Positions 1 through 8,425 of a stretch of DNA of 64,000 nucleotides are shown here, in pieces (the first letter of the stretch is position 1; the number at the start of each line of letters is the position of its first letter). This DNA comes from Vulcanisaeta moutnovskia 768-28. Its GTDB lineage: Archaea; Thermoproteota; Thermoprotei; Thermoproteales; Thermocladiaceae. The notes under the pieces are model-generated. The model ran no database searches. It saw only the letters and a program-made list of their open reading frames with translations, and was not told the origin of the DNA. Position numbers and translations under genes: made by a program. The stretch is taken from the NCBI RefSeq assembly GCF_000190315.1, contig NC_015151.1:1116001-1180000 (forward strand). Direction: 5' to 3'.

Positions 1-657
1 TATTCGTCCTCTTGTGCCGTAATTCCTCGGTATCCTTATTGAGACATCCTTAATATTATTAAGGACGTCCAGGCTGAAGTAGTCCCTTGGTGGGTAATAA
101 TATAGGTTAAACGAGTAATTATAATTGAAGGTGCCTCCTGGACTCACCGGTTCTCTTAAATTAAAGATAAGGTCGCACATATTTAATGGGCACTTATCCC
201 TTTCTAACCTCTCCACCACCTTAACATCCCCACACCTAAACCTTAGTGGTTCATCCCAATCAATGTCCCCATAAACCCTAACAAAGACATTACCAATGTC
301 TAAAAAACCAGTGTTCTGCATCGTTATGGACACGTCATGTCTCATAACCAAGTAATTACTCGTAAACCTCTCAACACTAAACGTAATCCTCTCCCTACTA
401 ATTAAGCTCCTATGCAATATGGGCAGTGCCACGTCGTATCCCCCACCATCAACGCACCTAATTATAAACCCCATCCTAATCCCCCTATTCAATACCCTAA
501 GAAGCCTCTGCTGATGCCAAGACGTAAGCCTCATCAAATCAGTAAATTTAGCGCAAGGAGAATAAAACGCCAACCTAGACATAACCGCCAGCAGGACCTG
601 AAGGTCAGCATCAAGATAATACCTCCTAAGCTGCACACATAAATCAACATCTATCAC
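1..657 (-). CDS. Hypothetical protein, 3' part cut by the window edge
   Basis: An open reading frame runs from a GTG at 657 to the left edge without a stop (about 219 residues visible). A stop codon lies directly upstream of the GTG, which is therefore the furthest possible start. The first 90 residues are helical and basic (LRRYYLDADLQVLLAVMSRL, then WHQQRLLRVLNRG), suggestive of a winged helix. After about residue 90 the chain turns into beta-rich sequence with a pattern like an Ig or CARDB fold (hydrophobic strands, 'NTGFLDIGNVFVRVYG'). A TATA-like TTTAAAAATAA lies about 30-40 nt upstream on the minus strand. The family is not recognised; a link to ATP-binding or secreted proteins cannot be judged without the missing end. 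Confidence 0.7.
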   Translation of the reverse strand, partial: MIDVDLCVQLRRYYLDADLQVLLAVMSRLAFYSPCAKFTDLMRLTSWHQQRLLRVLNRGIRMGFIIRCVDGGGYDVALPILHRSLISRERITFSVERFTSNYLVMRHDVSITMQNTGFLDIGNVFVRVYGDIDWDEPLRFRCGDVKVVERLERDKCPLNMCDLIFNLREPVSPGGTFNYNYSFNLYYYPPRDYFSLDVLNNIKDVSIRIPRNYGTRGRI

Positions 658-742
658 TTAAAAACTTACCCAAAATATAATTCACCAATATTATTTTTAA
701 ATTCAACATTAAAATTATAATAAAAACACTTATTTCTAAATA

Positions 743-901
743 ATGAATTCTCTAGAAAATATATTAATAAAAGTTTTTAATGAGCTTATTATTGACGACA
801 TTTCACCCATGCATTTACTTACGATAAATGAGTTGAAGGCTGCAAAACTGTTAAAGGGTAATAACGCAAAAAGGATATACGATAGTTTTAAGAATAATTA
901 A
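743..901 (+). CDS. Possible small protein (52 aa)
   Basis: ATG at 743 opens a 52-codon frame with mixed, lysine-rich composition (ends KLLKGNNAKRIYDSFKNN). It is preceded by A/T-rich DNA that also holds the promoter of the divergent gene ending at the window edge. There is no recognisable family, and the base composition is close to that of the flanking non-coding DNA. It could be a real short gene, the remnant of a longer one, or chance. Confidence 0.25.
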   Translation: MNSLENILIKVFNELIIDDISPMHLLTINELKAAKLLKGNNAKRIYDSFKNN

Positions 902-1070
902 TAAGGTTAGAAATATTACTTAAAGAAGATAGCAAGAAAATAACAAATATACAGAATAATCAAAGGCTTGGTCCTAGCTTATTGGGTGATCTTCTAATTC
1001 ATCCTGCCTTTAATTGCTTTAATATTAACTGTGCAGGTACGTTAAACGGGCTTTAAGCAAGTACGACGCA
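902..1070. other. Intergenic, no gene seen
   Basis: A/T-rich stretch after the possible small protein and before the convergent zinc-ribbon gene. No reading frame of useful length, tRNA or strong hairpin was seen. Confidence 0.5.
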
Positions 1071-1307
1071 TTACTTACTCACTTCTACCTTAATCCTCGT
1101 TACAATACGTTTACAATGCTCACATTGATAGGTTCTCCTGTAATAAATCTCCCCATCTTTTGACGTATATAGGTATTCTGAATTAATTAAACGAAGGGTC
1201 CCAGGCCTACCGCAATATGGGCACCTATCCAGGTACATGGTATTGAACAACCATGATGCAACGAAGACGGAACCCATTATCAACACTAAGCCAATAATAA
1301 TCTTCAT
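1071..1307 (-). CDS. Membrane-anchored zinc-ribbon protein (78 aa)
   Basis: Residues 2-20 are a single hydrophobic segment (MKIIIGLVLIMGSVFVASWL). It is followed by a short domain with two CxxC pairs, CPYC around residue 29 and CEHC around residue 63, separated by a strand-rich loop: a classic zinc-ribbon layout. The protein would sit in the membrane with the ribbon on one face. It lies 15 nt downstream of the enolase-superfamily gene on the same strand, so it may be the tail of that operon, although a role in sugar-acid breakdown is not evident. No exact family is recognised. Similar membrane-plus-ribbon designs recur at 45.8-48.2 kb. Confidence 0.75.
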   Translation of the reverse strand: MKIIIGLVLIMGSVFVASWLFNTMYLDRCPYCGRPGTLRLINSEYLYTSKDGEIYYRRTYQCEHCKRIVTRIKVEVSK

Positions 1308-1322
1308 CTAATACTTAGAGTT

Positions 1323-2474
1323 TTAATGAAATATCAATGGCACGTACCTTTTCGTATATGGATATTTACTTAATGCATCCTCATTAATGTTCAACCCAAC
1401 ACCCACACCTCCTAGGTCTGATAGGCGCACCTCCCCGTTCCTAACCCTAACCTCCCTATCATAAATGTCGCCCACCCAAGTCAGCGGCCACTCCACAACC
1501 TCAACACCGTCAATGATTGAGGCGATGTGCAGCGTGTAGGTGTGCGTTAGGATTGACTTATGCGGTCTATGGTGAGGCGCCACTGGCCTACCCATGGCCT
1601 TGATGTCTTTAATCACATCCATAAACCTCAGTATACCACCAACCTTAGAGATGTCAGGCTGCACATACGAAACGCCTGCACCGACTAAACCCTTGAAACC
1701 GCCCATGTAGTACTCATTCTCACCGGCCGCAATGGGTACCGGAGACCTCCTAGAGACAGTACCTAGTTTGTCATAGTCGTTGGGTGGCCAGGTTGGTTCC
1801 TCAACCCAGTAAGGCTCATACCTATGCACCTTGTTTAGGAATTCCAGGGCCTTGTTAGGGTCGTTAAACGCTGCATTTATGTCCAGCGCAACCCTTAGAT
1901 CATAGCCGAAGCTCTCCCTAACGGCCTTAATGGCCTCTAACGAGTCATTGGTATGCTCATGAAGCTTAACCATGGTAAAACCCCTACCCAATGCCCTATC
2001 CACAGCCTTAACCACGTAATCCACCCTACCATACCTCGGGAAACTGGCGTAGACAGGTATTGAGTCCCTAGACCTAGCACCCAATAACTCACTCACGGAC
2101 CTATTCACATGCCTACCCAGTGCATCCCAAAGGGCCATCTCAAAACCGCCAATGGCGCCCGTGATGACACCACAGAGACCCCCAGTGAATAGTAATTTCT
2201 CAAGCCTATCGACAAGCCCAGCAATGTCATCAACACTATTCACCTCAGCGCCAATTACGGCCGGCGTGATGACATCATCGAAAACGCCAATGTACGAATC
2301 CACAACACCACTACCGTAGGTCAACACCTCACCCCAACCAACCACATCCCCTAAGACGACCCTAACGTATAGCTGTACACCCCAGGAATCCCTGAACATG
2401 GTGGGTGGATCATCATCATAAGGTACGGATAATGGTATGGTTTTAACCTCCCTAATCACCGGCATTTTAATCAC
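1323..2474 (-). CDS. Enolase-superfamily (mandelate racemase/muconate lactonizing type) sugar-acid dehydratase or racemase
   Basis: The 383-residue protein has the two-domain plan of the mandelate racemase group: an N-terminal capping domain (about 1-130) and a TIM barrel. Visible active-site candidates are K170-x-H172 at the end of barrel strand 2, metal ligands D198 (ALDIN), E225/E226 (WVEEP) and E252 (AGENE), and histidines 301-302 (APHHRP). Family members abstract the alpha proton of a carboxylate, usually a sugar acid. The GTG start at 2474 overlaps the stop of the UxaA-type gene (GTGA); an ATG at 2465 is the alternative. Operon position and the upstream GntR regulator point to sugar-acid catabolism. 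The exact substrate cannot be read from sequence; a non-sugar acid remains possible. Confidence 0.85.
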   Translation of the reverse strand: MIKMPVIREVKTIPLSVPYDDDPPTMFRDSWGVQLYVRVVLGDVVGWGEVLTYGSGVVDSYIGVFDDVITPAVIGAEVNSVDDIAGLVDRLEKLLFTGGLCGVITGAIGGFEMALWDALGRHVNRSVSELLGARSRDSIPVYASFPRYGRVDYVVKAVDRALGRGFTMVKLHEHTNDSLEAIKAVRESFGYDLRVALDINAAFNDPNKALEFLNKVHRYEPYWVEEPTWPPNDYDKLGTVSRRSPVPIAAGENEYYMGGFKGLVGAGVSYVQPDISKVGGILRFMDVIKDIKAMGRPVAPHHRPHKSILTHTYTLHIASIIDGVEVVEWPLTWVGDIYDREVRVRNGEVRLSDLGGVGVGLNINEDALSKYPYTKRYVPLIFH

Positions 2475-3640
2475 GCACTTATGTAGAGCTTTATTGGCGA
2501 AAACTCATCGTGCTGAAGTACCTCGGCGGCCGTAAGCCTACCATTGATTACCCTGAGAGCGTATTGGAATATCCTCTCCCCAGCCTCCTTAAGACTAGCC
2601 TTCAACTGGAGTAGGTCTGAGACGTCGACATCAATGTGTTCACTCATGGCCTTAACAGTCTTTGGGTTAGCACTAATCTTGATCACTGGTATTATTGGGT
2701 GACCAACAACATTACCCTGCCCAGTGGTGAATAGGTGCATCACAGAGCCCTTGGCAGCAAACAACGTAACTGCCTCGGCAGCGGCTGATGAGGTATTCAC
2801 GAAACATAGCTGGTCCTTACCCCTTGGTAATGGGTCTAGGTAGTCGAGGACGCAGGTTATTGGCTTCGTACCAAGCTTCTGAATATTGCCGAGGGCCTTC
2901 TCCTCAATAGTCGATAAACCGCCCTTAATGTTACCCTCGGTTGGTTGTGAGCCAAGTAGATTAACACCCTGGCTCTCAATGAAGCCTGTGTACTCCCTAT
3001 AGATCCTCCAGAACTTATCCCTCAACGCTGGGTCAGGTATCCTCTCCGCAACAATATCCTCAGCGCCAGTCAACTCGCTTGTCTCTCCAAACATCACGGT
3101 ATTTCCCAAGTCAATGAGCTTATCAACGGCATAACCAGTGGCTGGGTTTGAGGCTAAGCCAGAGGTTGTGTCAGACTCACCACACTTAATACTAAATACG
3201 AAGCCTGACAGATCGACCTCGGTCCTCTGCTGCTCACTGGCCTCCTGAACAAGCTCCTTAGCCTTCCTGGCGGCCATCTCTATGGTCCTCAGGTCGCCAT
3301 TGCCCTCGATTGGATAGACATACACGGGCTTACCGGTCCTTGCAATGCCATCGGCCACCTTATTAGCCCAGTTATCCTCGATACCTATGACAATGGCGCC
3401 ATAGACATTGGGATTAGCACCTGTGCCAGATAGGATATGGAATAGTAGGTCGAGGTCCTTACCAAACTGAAGCCTACCGTATGGGTGCGGTATGGCAACA
3501 ACACCCCTAATCAGCTTGGCAACACCGAGGGCTGCGGTATTCGATAAATCATCAACAGGTATCACAGCGACATAGTTCCTAATGCCCAGGGAGCCATCGG
3601 GCCTAACGTAAGCCTTTACTGTGTACCTCTCCATGATCAT
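2471..3640 (-). CDS. UxaA-family dehydratase, large catalytic subunit (altronate/galactarate dehydratase-like)
   Basis: The 389-residue protein matches the large domain of altronate/galactarate dehydratases and of sulfolactate sulfo-lyase SuyB. It opens with RPDGSLGIRNYVAVIP, and the later KCGESDTTSGLASNPATG segment is the family's conserved cysteine region. These enzymes remove water (or sulfite) from hydroxy acids, using iron in characterised members. The small SAF subunit is encoded just upstream, and the genes overlap in TGATG, a sign of coupled translation. ATG at 3640 is chosen; ATG at 3634 with the GAGGTG upstream as ribosome site is equally good. A frame open to 3664 would extend the N-terminus, but its residues do not fit the family. 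Exact substrate is unknown. Confidence 0.87.
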   Translation of the reverse strand: MIMERYTVKAYVRPDGSLGIRNYVAVIPVDDLSNTAALGVAKLIRGVVAIPHPYGRLQFGKDLDLLFHILSGTGANPNVYGAIVIGIEDNWANKVADGIARTGKPVYVYPIEGNGDLRTIEMAARKAKELVQEASEQQRTEVDLSGFVFSIKCGESDTTSGLASNPATGYAVDKLIDLGNTVMFGETSELTGAEDIVAERIPDPALRDKFWRIYREYTGFIESQGVNLLGSQPTEGNIKGGLSTIEEKALGNIQKLGTKPITCVLDYLDPLPRGKDQLCFVNTSSAAAEAVTLFAAKGSVMHLFTTGQGNVVGHPIIPVIKISANPKTVKAMSEHIDVDVSDLLQLKASLKEAGERIFQYALRVINGRLTAAEVLQHDEFSPIKLYISA

Positions 3641-3942
3641 CACCTCTTCGCCAAAACACCCCACCTAAGTGATTTCAAATTATGTGTATGTACATGCTCC
3701 CCAGCCCTAATGTCACTTATAGCAACGCCAATGACCCTACCATACTTAATTACCTTCTCCCCAGCCCTTATGTTGGTAAGCGCTATCTTGTGGCCCAGGG
3801 GTACGTCATTGATCGCCTTAAGCCTAGGACCACTACTCCTATCCTCAATATAAACACCGGCAACCTCCTCTCCAGCCCTTATATCATCAATAGCAACACC
3901 CACATTATCCAACCTATTATGAATAACGAACTTCACCGACAC
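3640..3942 (-). CDS. SAF-domain small subunit of UxaA-type dehydratase
   Basis: The 100-residue protein is a stand-alone SAF domain: VGVAIDDIRAGEEV near the start, then VPLGHKIALTNIRAGE and IGVAISDIRAGEHVHTHN. This is the N-terminal domain fused in bacterial UxaA but split off in SuyA-type and many archaeal enzymes, where it binds the large subunit and helps shape the active site. The GTG at 3942 lies 25 nt downstream of a good TATA box at 3961-3971, indicating a leaderless mRNA and the first gene of the operon. It partners the large subunit, whose start overlaps its stop. Confidence 0.88.
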   Translation of the reverse strand: MSVKFVIHNRLDNVGVAIDDIRAGEEVAGVYIEDRSSGPRLKAINDVPLGHKIALTNIRAGEKVIKYGRVIGVAISDIRAGEHVHTHNLKSLRWGVLAKR

Positions 3943-3960
3943 AATAGTCTTTCGCTTAAG

Positions 3961-3971
3961 GCTTTTATATA
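3961..3971 (-). promoter_or_regulatory. TATA box of the dehydratase operon
   Basis: TATATAAAAGC on the minus strand is centred 25 nt upstream of the GTG at 3942, the standard archaeal spacing for a leaderless transcript. Confidence 0.6.
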
Positions 3972-3999
3972 CCTTTCTGCATACAATAAAATATACTAT

Positions 4000-4662
4000 T
4001 TAAGGAAACAGGAGAGGAAGAACCTTACTCCTCACGTACTCAATGACGTTGTTTATGTGGTTCTCCATCCTCTCCCTAGCTAGCCTTGGATCCCTATTAA
4101 TCACAGCATCAACGATGGCTGCATGCTCCACGGCCTCATCAATCCTCCTACCATACGTGGTGAATAGGGTGACCCTAACAACCATGAGCTTAAGCCTAAC
4201 CTCGCTCAGGAACTCCACAAGGTACTTATTACCACTAGCCCTGGCAATAGTATTATGAATCCTACCATTAAGGTCAGCAAGGAAAACAGGGTCAGGCTCA
4301 GGCTTAGCAATCTCCTCACGCATCCTAGTCACCAAATCCCTAAGCTCAACCACCAAGTCCTCAGTGATCCTTTGGGCAGCCAACTCAGCGGACATTAACT
4401 CAAGGGGCTTCCTAACCTCGTAGAGTTGAAGTACGTCATTCCTAGTTAATGGCGTTATCACATAGGACTTACCCCTCTTAATAACAAGGCCATCACGCTC
4501 AAGCCTAGCCAAAGCCTCCCTAACGGGAGTCCTACTAACATTGAGCATTCGGGCCAGGGCATCCTCACGAAGAGCCTCACCAAGCCTAAACCTACCACTA
4601 ACAATACCACTAATCAACTCCCTATACACCCTCTCAGACAACTTCTCCGAAGTGAAAACCAT
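4000..4662 (-). CDS. GntR-family transcription regulator (FCD/FadR subfamily)
   Basis: The 220-residue protein has an N-terminal winged helix (EKLSERVYRELISGIVSGRF, then EDALARMLNVSRTPVREALARLERDGLV) and an all-helical C-terminal ligand domain of FCD type with histidine candidates (RIHNTIARASGN, HAAIVDAV). Such regulators usually bind small organic acids and release DNA. The frame is open to 4743, but the start at 4662 (MVFTSEKL) is preferred because a TATA box (TATAAATTTATTAA on the minus strand) lies about 30 nt upstream. It precedes the sugar-acid operon on the same strand and is divergent from an MFS transporter, so both are probable targets. GntR proteins are uncommon in hyperthermophilic archaea and may reflect transfer from bacteria. 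Confidence 0.9.
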   Translation of the reverse strand: MVFTSEKLSERVYRELISGIVSGRFRLGEALREDALARMLNVSRTPVREALARLERDGLVIKRGKSYVITPLTRNDVLQLYEVRKPLELMSAELAAQRITEDLVVELRDLVTRMREEIAKPEPDPVFLADLNGRIHNTIARASGNKYLVEFLSEVRLKLMVVRVTLFTTYGRRIDEAVEHAAIVDAVINRDPRLARERMENHINNVIEYVRSKVLPLLFP

Positions 4663-4767
4663 CAAGAGAACAGATAGAGAATTAATAAATTTATACATTA
4701 TCACCGTCATTAATAATGAGATAAAATTTAAAAATGTATACAATATAAAATACTTAGGGGTAATATC
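4663..4767. promoter_or_regulatory. Divergent promoter region with candidate GntR operator
   Basis: Two back-to-back TATA boxes serve gntR (about 4685-4699, minus) and the MFS gene (AATTTAAAAAT near 4726-4735, plus). Between them is a 13-nt dyad, TCATTAATAATGA (4707-4719), and the outer arms TATACATT (4692-4699) and AATGTATA (4733-4740) form a second inverted repeat overlapping both TATA boxes. A dimeric regulator bound here would block both promoters. Confidence 0.45.
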
Positions 4768-6087
4768 ATGGGTACAAAGACAGTAAAACCCTCCCTCGGC
4801 ATAATGATAGCTTTAGCTCTTGCTTCAACAGCTGGTTTAGCTCTCGAGTTTTATTCTTTCGTAATCTACGGCTATGCGGCAACGTTAGCATTTCCGAAGG
4901 TTTTCTTCCCCAAACTACCACTAGTCCTGGCTATAGTGATTGGTTATCTAACATTCGCTGCGGGGTTTCCCGCAAGAATTATTGGTGCATTTGTCTTTGG
5001 TCATTTCGGTGATAAGTACGGAAGAAGTGGAGCTTTCATATGGGATTTAATCGTTACTGGCGTTGCTACAATCCTCATAGGTTTACTACCTGGATATACA
5101 GTATTAGGTTATGGTGCGCCTATATTACTGACCATTCTAAGGTTTTTCCAGGGCTTTGGCTTGGGTGGCGAATTTGGTGGTGCAACGGCACTATTAGTTG
5201 AGTTTGCGGAGGCTGGTAGTAGTAGGTGGAGGGAGTTCTGGGTTGGTTGGGCCAATGCCGGGTTCTCTATAGGAGGTTTGGCAGGTGCCTTGGCATTGCT
5301 TATACCTAACTTCGCAACAACAGGTTGGAGAATAGCATTCATATTATCGGCGGTGATCTTCATACCAGCATTAGTGGCTAGAATAATTATTAGGGAATCC
5401 CCATTTATGGCACCACTACTTGAGAAGAAATTAACCGCAAGTGCGCCAAGTATCTCGGTATTTAGGAGATATTGGTTACCCATAATATTAATTGCGATGT
5501 GGGCATCATTCCAGCAATTCGATGGTTACGCATCACTTACGTATATGGTTACATTCATGAAATTCCTATCATACCCTATAGTATTAATATCATTGATAAT
5601 AATCATAGGTAGGATATACGACCTGGCTGGAGTATTCCTAAACGCAGTCTTTGGGAAGTTCCTAAAGAGAAGGGTTGCTGGCTTCATAATGATAGCAGTA
5701 ACAACAGCATTCTCATACCTCTTCACTTATTCCCTCATAATTAGAAACATACCATTAGTCTTAATATCAGAGCTATTCCTAGTACTCTTCGGTGTAGGCT
5801 TAATGCATGCCTTCGCACCAGTGCTGGCCTCGGAGAATTTCCCAACAAGATATAGGTACTCAGGTTCAGGAATAGCCTACCAACTCTCGGCTATCATTGG
5901 TGGTATGTTTACACCATCAATATTAACAGCATTAATAGGTAAGGAGGTAATGACAAAGTGGTTCTACGTACCGCTATTCTACTTCATATACTTCATAATA
6001 GCCACAATAGCCCTAGTACTACTAAGAGAGACTAAGGGAATAGCGTTAGCGAAGCTCGATGAGGAAGATCTATCAAAGGGTGGATAA
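4768..6087 (+). CDS. MFS transporter, metabolite:H+ symporter type
   Basis: The 439-residue protein has about 12 hydrophobic segments. It carries the MFS loop 2-3 signature as GHFGDKYGRS, preceded by FPARIIGAFVF, and the GLGGEFGGA motif typical of the MHS group (KgtP, ShiA, ProP relatives). These import organic acids with protons. The gene is divergent from gntR and next to the dehydratase operon, so it probably imports the sugar acid or another hydroxy acid that the operon degrades. TAGGGGT upstream of the ATG is a plausible ribosome site. Confidence 0.85.
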   Translation: MGTKTVKPSLGIMIALALASTAGLALEFYSFVIYGYAATLAFPKVFFPKLPLVLAIVIGYLTFAAGFPARIIGAFVFGHFGDKYGRSGAFIWDLIVTGVATILIGLLPGYTVLGYGAPILLTILRFFQGFGLGGEFGGATALLVEFAEAGSSRWREFWVGWANAGFSIGGLAGALALLIPNFATTGWRIAFILSAVIFIPALVARIIIRESPFMAPLLEKKLTASAPSISVFRRYWLPIILIAMWASFQQFDGYASLTYMVTFMKFLSYPIVLISLIIIIGRIYDLAGVFLNAVFGKFLKRRVAGFIMIAVTTAFSYLFTYSLIIRNIPLVLISELFLVLFGVGLMHAFAPVLASENFPTRYRYSGSGIAYQLSAIIGGMFTPSILTALIGKEVMTKWFYVPLFYFIYFIIATIALVLLRETKGIALAKLDEEDLSKGG

Positions 6088-6597
6088 TTGAAAAGAAAAC
6101 GTTCATTTAAATATTTAATTTCTATTCTGTTTCTATTACTACGCTACATTTTGCTTATGACTTCTACGCCTTACCTGCAGTGGCAATACCTCTATTGTTA
6201 CTACGTGGGTTTTGAATACGTAGTTCCCCATCGCCACAACCCCATCCTCATGTAGACCAACCTATCCTTGAATCCCACCCAAGGCTAACTCATAAAGGCC
6301 AATCAAGGCCGTGATAAGGGCAGGGAAGAATTACCACCTGGCGGAGGCATACACGGACCACGAATAACGAGTGAGGCCCAAGAAACAAACCAAAACCAGA
6401 AGCAAGCAACTGATTAGGCAGGCACCAACCGCCCAAGGCACACGGTCGCCTTGCTATTAAGTCTCGCCCTTATCGTGACTTCATGCACGTTGGCGCACAC
6501 GTGCATAATACAGGAGTGCATCGTATTGCATTACCCCAATGCTATGGCTTTAACTATTTATTGCGATTATAATGCGCAACTACCTATCTTAGCCAGG
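6088..6597. other. Decayed intergenic region; possible tail of a TnpB-type transposase
   Basis: No intact gene. From about 6288 a plus-strand frame reads LIKANQGRDKGREELPPGGG, continuing IHGPRITSEAQETNQNQ to a stop near 6416. Its polar, proline/glutamine-rich tail resembles the C-terminal tails of archaeal IS200/IS605 TnpB proteins, but no catalytic or zinc motifs remain. Upstream frames are interrupted. This is interpretation from composition only. Confidence 0.3.
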
Positions 6598-6707
6598 GAT
6601 TTCATGGTACCATTAGTACTAACCAAGAGACATCTTGATGAGGGCATTAGGATATTCGAAGATGCAATCAAGGAGCTATCCCGTGAGACTAGATGAGACT
6701 TATTAGT
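6598..6707 (+). pseudogene. C-terminal remnant of a class III aminotransferase
   Basis: The last 32 codons (FMVPLVLTKRHLDEG, then RIFEDAIKELSRETR and stop) match the C-terminus of the intact aminotransferase at 25046-26437, differing at about 15 of 105 bases when aligned by hand, mostly silent third positions. The match runs past the stop through GACTTATTA. Upstream of FMVPL the sequences share nothing. This is the leftover end of a second aminotransferase gene whose body has been deleted; the mostly silent differences suggest it was once functional. Confidence 0.75.
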
Positions 6708-6748
6708 CATTAACAGCACAGCTATAGAAATATACCATGTTATTTTTA

Positions 6749-8425
6749 TTAAGCAACCCTTTTATGCATTATTTTACCATTTATGTAGGTGGCTATTACC
6801 AAGTTTTTTATAATGTTATCATTACTTAAACAATTTATAGGATCTTCAAAGCATCGCATCAATAGATTTAGGTCCCAAACCACAAAGTCTGCCTTATTGC
6901 CAGGTTTTAACGCCACAATGCTATTGTCATGAACACACCTTTGGGCATTCAGTGTATAGAGTTTAAATGCATCATATAATGATATATCGCACAATGCGGG
7001 GTTCATCTCGTGTGTATTCATTAACGTATTGACTATGCTATTTACATAGTAGGTTCTGTAAATGCTTGTTATCAAGCCATAAATGGGATTATGATTTATT
7101 ACATCGGAGTCGGAACTATTGCATACGATAATGCCTTGTTCTAGATAATTCCTAATGTTCATAAATCGATTAGTTCTTATTAGGCCTAAATTACTTATTA
7201 TCAACTTACCGAGAAAGTGCATGAAACCTGTCTGTGTCTCTATCATCACGCCATTCTCCCTTATCCTCTCAATATCCCGAGACGTTGGTGCATAGACATG
7301 GATTAGCGTGAAAGAGACATTGGGGTATTTCATCTTCATATCCTCAATTATATTCAACGCCTCCTCAACGGCCTTATCACCAATTGTGTGTATGCAAATC
7401 ATTTTATTAGGGAACTCGCTGAGCAAATAGTCTATTGTTTTTCGGAGCTCCTCGAGGTTCCACGTTGGGATTCCTCTATTGTCGTCATCGATTTCAGTAA
7501 AGTTCTTGTTCCATGGGTCTCTCATCCATGCCGTCCTCGCTAGTCCACTGCCGTCCATGAATATTTTGAACCCGAGAAACGTTAATTTCTCGCCCTCCCT
7601 AATCATGCGTGCAATGGTGACTTTCCTTTTGGCGTCTTCGTATGAGAAGACAGGTAGGCAAATCTTGACCAGTACTTTGAGCATATTGTTTTCGCTGAGT
7701 TCATTTAACGCCCGAATCCTTAGTTCCTCATCAATATCGCCACCAGTGCCTCCTGGGTCCTTAACCGTGGTTATTCCTGTTTTTAGGTATTCGTCCTGGA
7801 TCTTAAGTATGGCCTCCTTATAGTGATTTACCGTGAATTGCGGTATGTACCTTCTCACCAGGTCCATGGCTGCTGGCTCGTAAAGAATACCATTCGGTGT
7901 CCCGTCAGGTTCACGTCCTATCAAACCACCAGGTGGATCCTGTGTGCTTTTGGTGATACCGGCTATCTCTAAGGCCTTGCTATTGCAGACTGCGTAGTGT
8001 CCCGATGTATGCATTATGAAGACGGGTTTATCACTAGCGGCTTTATCCAGATCCCACCGGGTTGGTAATCTCCCTATCCTCCCTTCATAAAGGCCATAGC
8101 CTAAGATCCATGGGAATTCAGCTTTACCGCTAAATTCTCTTAATTTCTGTATGATATCATCGATGTTGTGAGCATCGCTGAGATTTACCATAAATGTGTA
8201 ATGAAGTCCCATCATTAATAGGTGGTTGTGAGAATCTATAATGCCTGGCGTTATTAAATAATCACCGTAATCTATGACCTCTACATTACTTAATTCACTG
8301 TTTGATAATGTATCTAGAACCTTCTCTATATTGCCCGTTGTCTCATTAAACAGTAAGTATTTTCCATACGGTTTTTCAGGGTCCATGGTATATATTATTT
8401 TAGCCTTCACGGCCTTCATGACCAT
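6749..8425 (-). CDS. Amidohydrolase family protein (YtcJ-like, amidohydrolase 3)
   Basis: The 558-residue protein fits the long amidohydrolase-3 group of the metal-dependent hydrolase superfamily. It has a beta-sandwich start (KAKIIYTMDPE), GIIDSHNHLLMMG with the metal-binding HxH around residue 68, the VKDPGGTGG region, FKIFMDGSG, CIHTIGDKAVEEAL and IHVYAP, and a C-terminal KPGNKADFVVWDLN returning to the sandwich. Substrates of this group are mostly unknown amides or cyclic amides. It overlaps the 3' end of the carbamoylase-like gene by about 26 nt, so the two are translated together. ATG at 8425 (after GGGGG) is chosen; 8419 and a TTG at 8428 are alternatives. Confidence 0.85.
   Translation of the reverse strand: MVMKAVKAKIIYTMDPEKPYGKYLLFNETTGNIEKVLDTLSNSELSNVEVIDYGDYLITPGIIDSHNHLLMMGLHYTFMVNLSDAHNIDDIIQKLREFSGKAEFPWILGYGLYEGRIGRLPTRWDLDKAASDKPVFIMHTSGHYAVCNSKALEIAGITKSTQDPPGGLIGREPDGTPNGILYEPAAMDLVRRYIPQFTVNHYKEAILKIQDEYLKTGITTVKDPGGTGGDIDEELRIRALNELSENNMLKVLVKICLPVFSYEDAKRKVTIARMIREGEKLTFLGFKIFMDGSGLARTAWMRDPWNKNFTEIDDDNRGIPTWNLEELRKTIDYLLSEFPNKMICIHTIGDKAVEEALNIIEDMKMKYPNVSFTLIHVYAPTSRDIERIRENGVMIETQTGFMHFLGKLIISNLGLIRTNRFMNIRNYLEQGIIVCNSSDSDVINHNPIYGLITSIYRTYYVNSIVNTLMNTHEMNPALCDISLYDAFKLYTLNAQRCVHDNSIVALKPGNKADFVVWDLNLLMRCFEDPINCLSNDNIIKNLVIATYINGKIMHKRVA

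Noticed and set aside
412-642. Plus-strand frame of 76 codons
   Set aside because: It lies opposite the minus-strand gene 1-657, which has better composition, a promoter and a single long frame.
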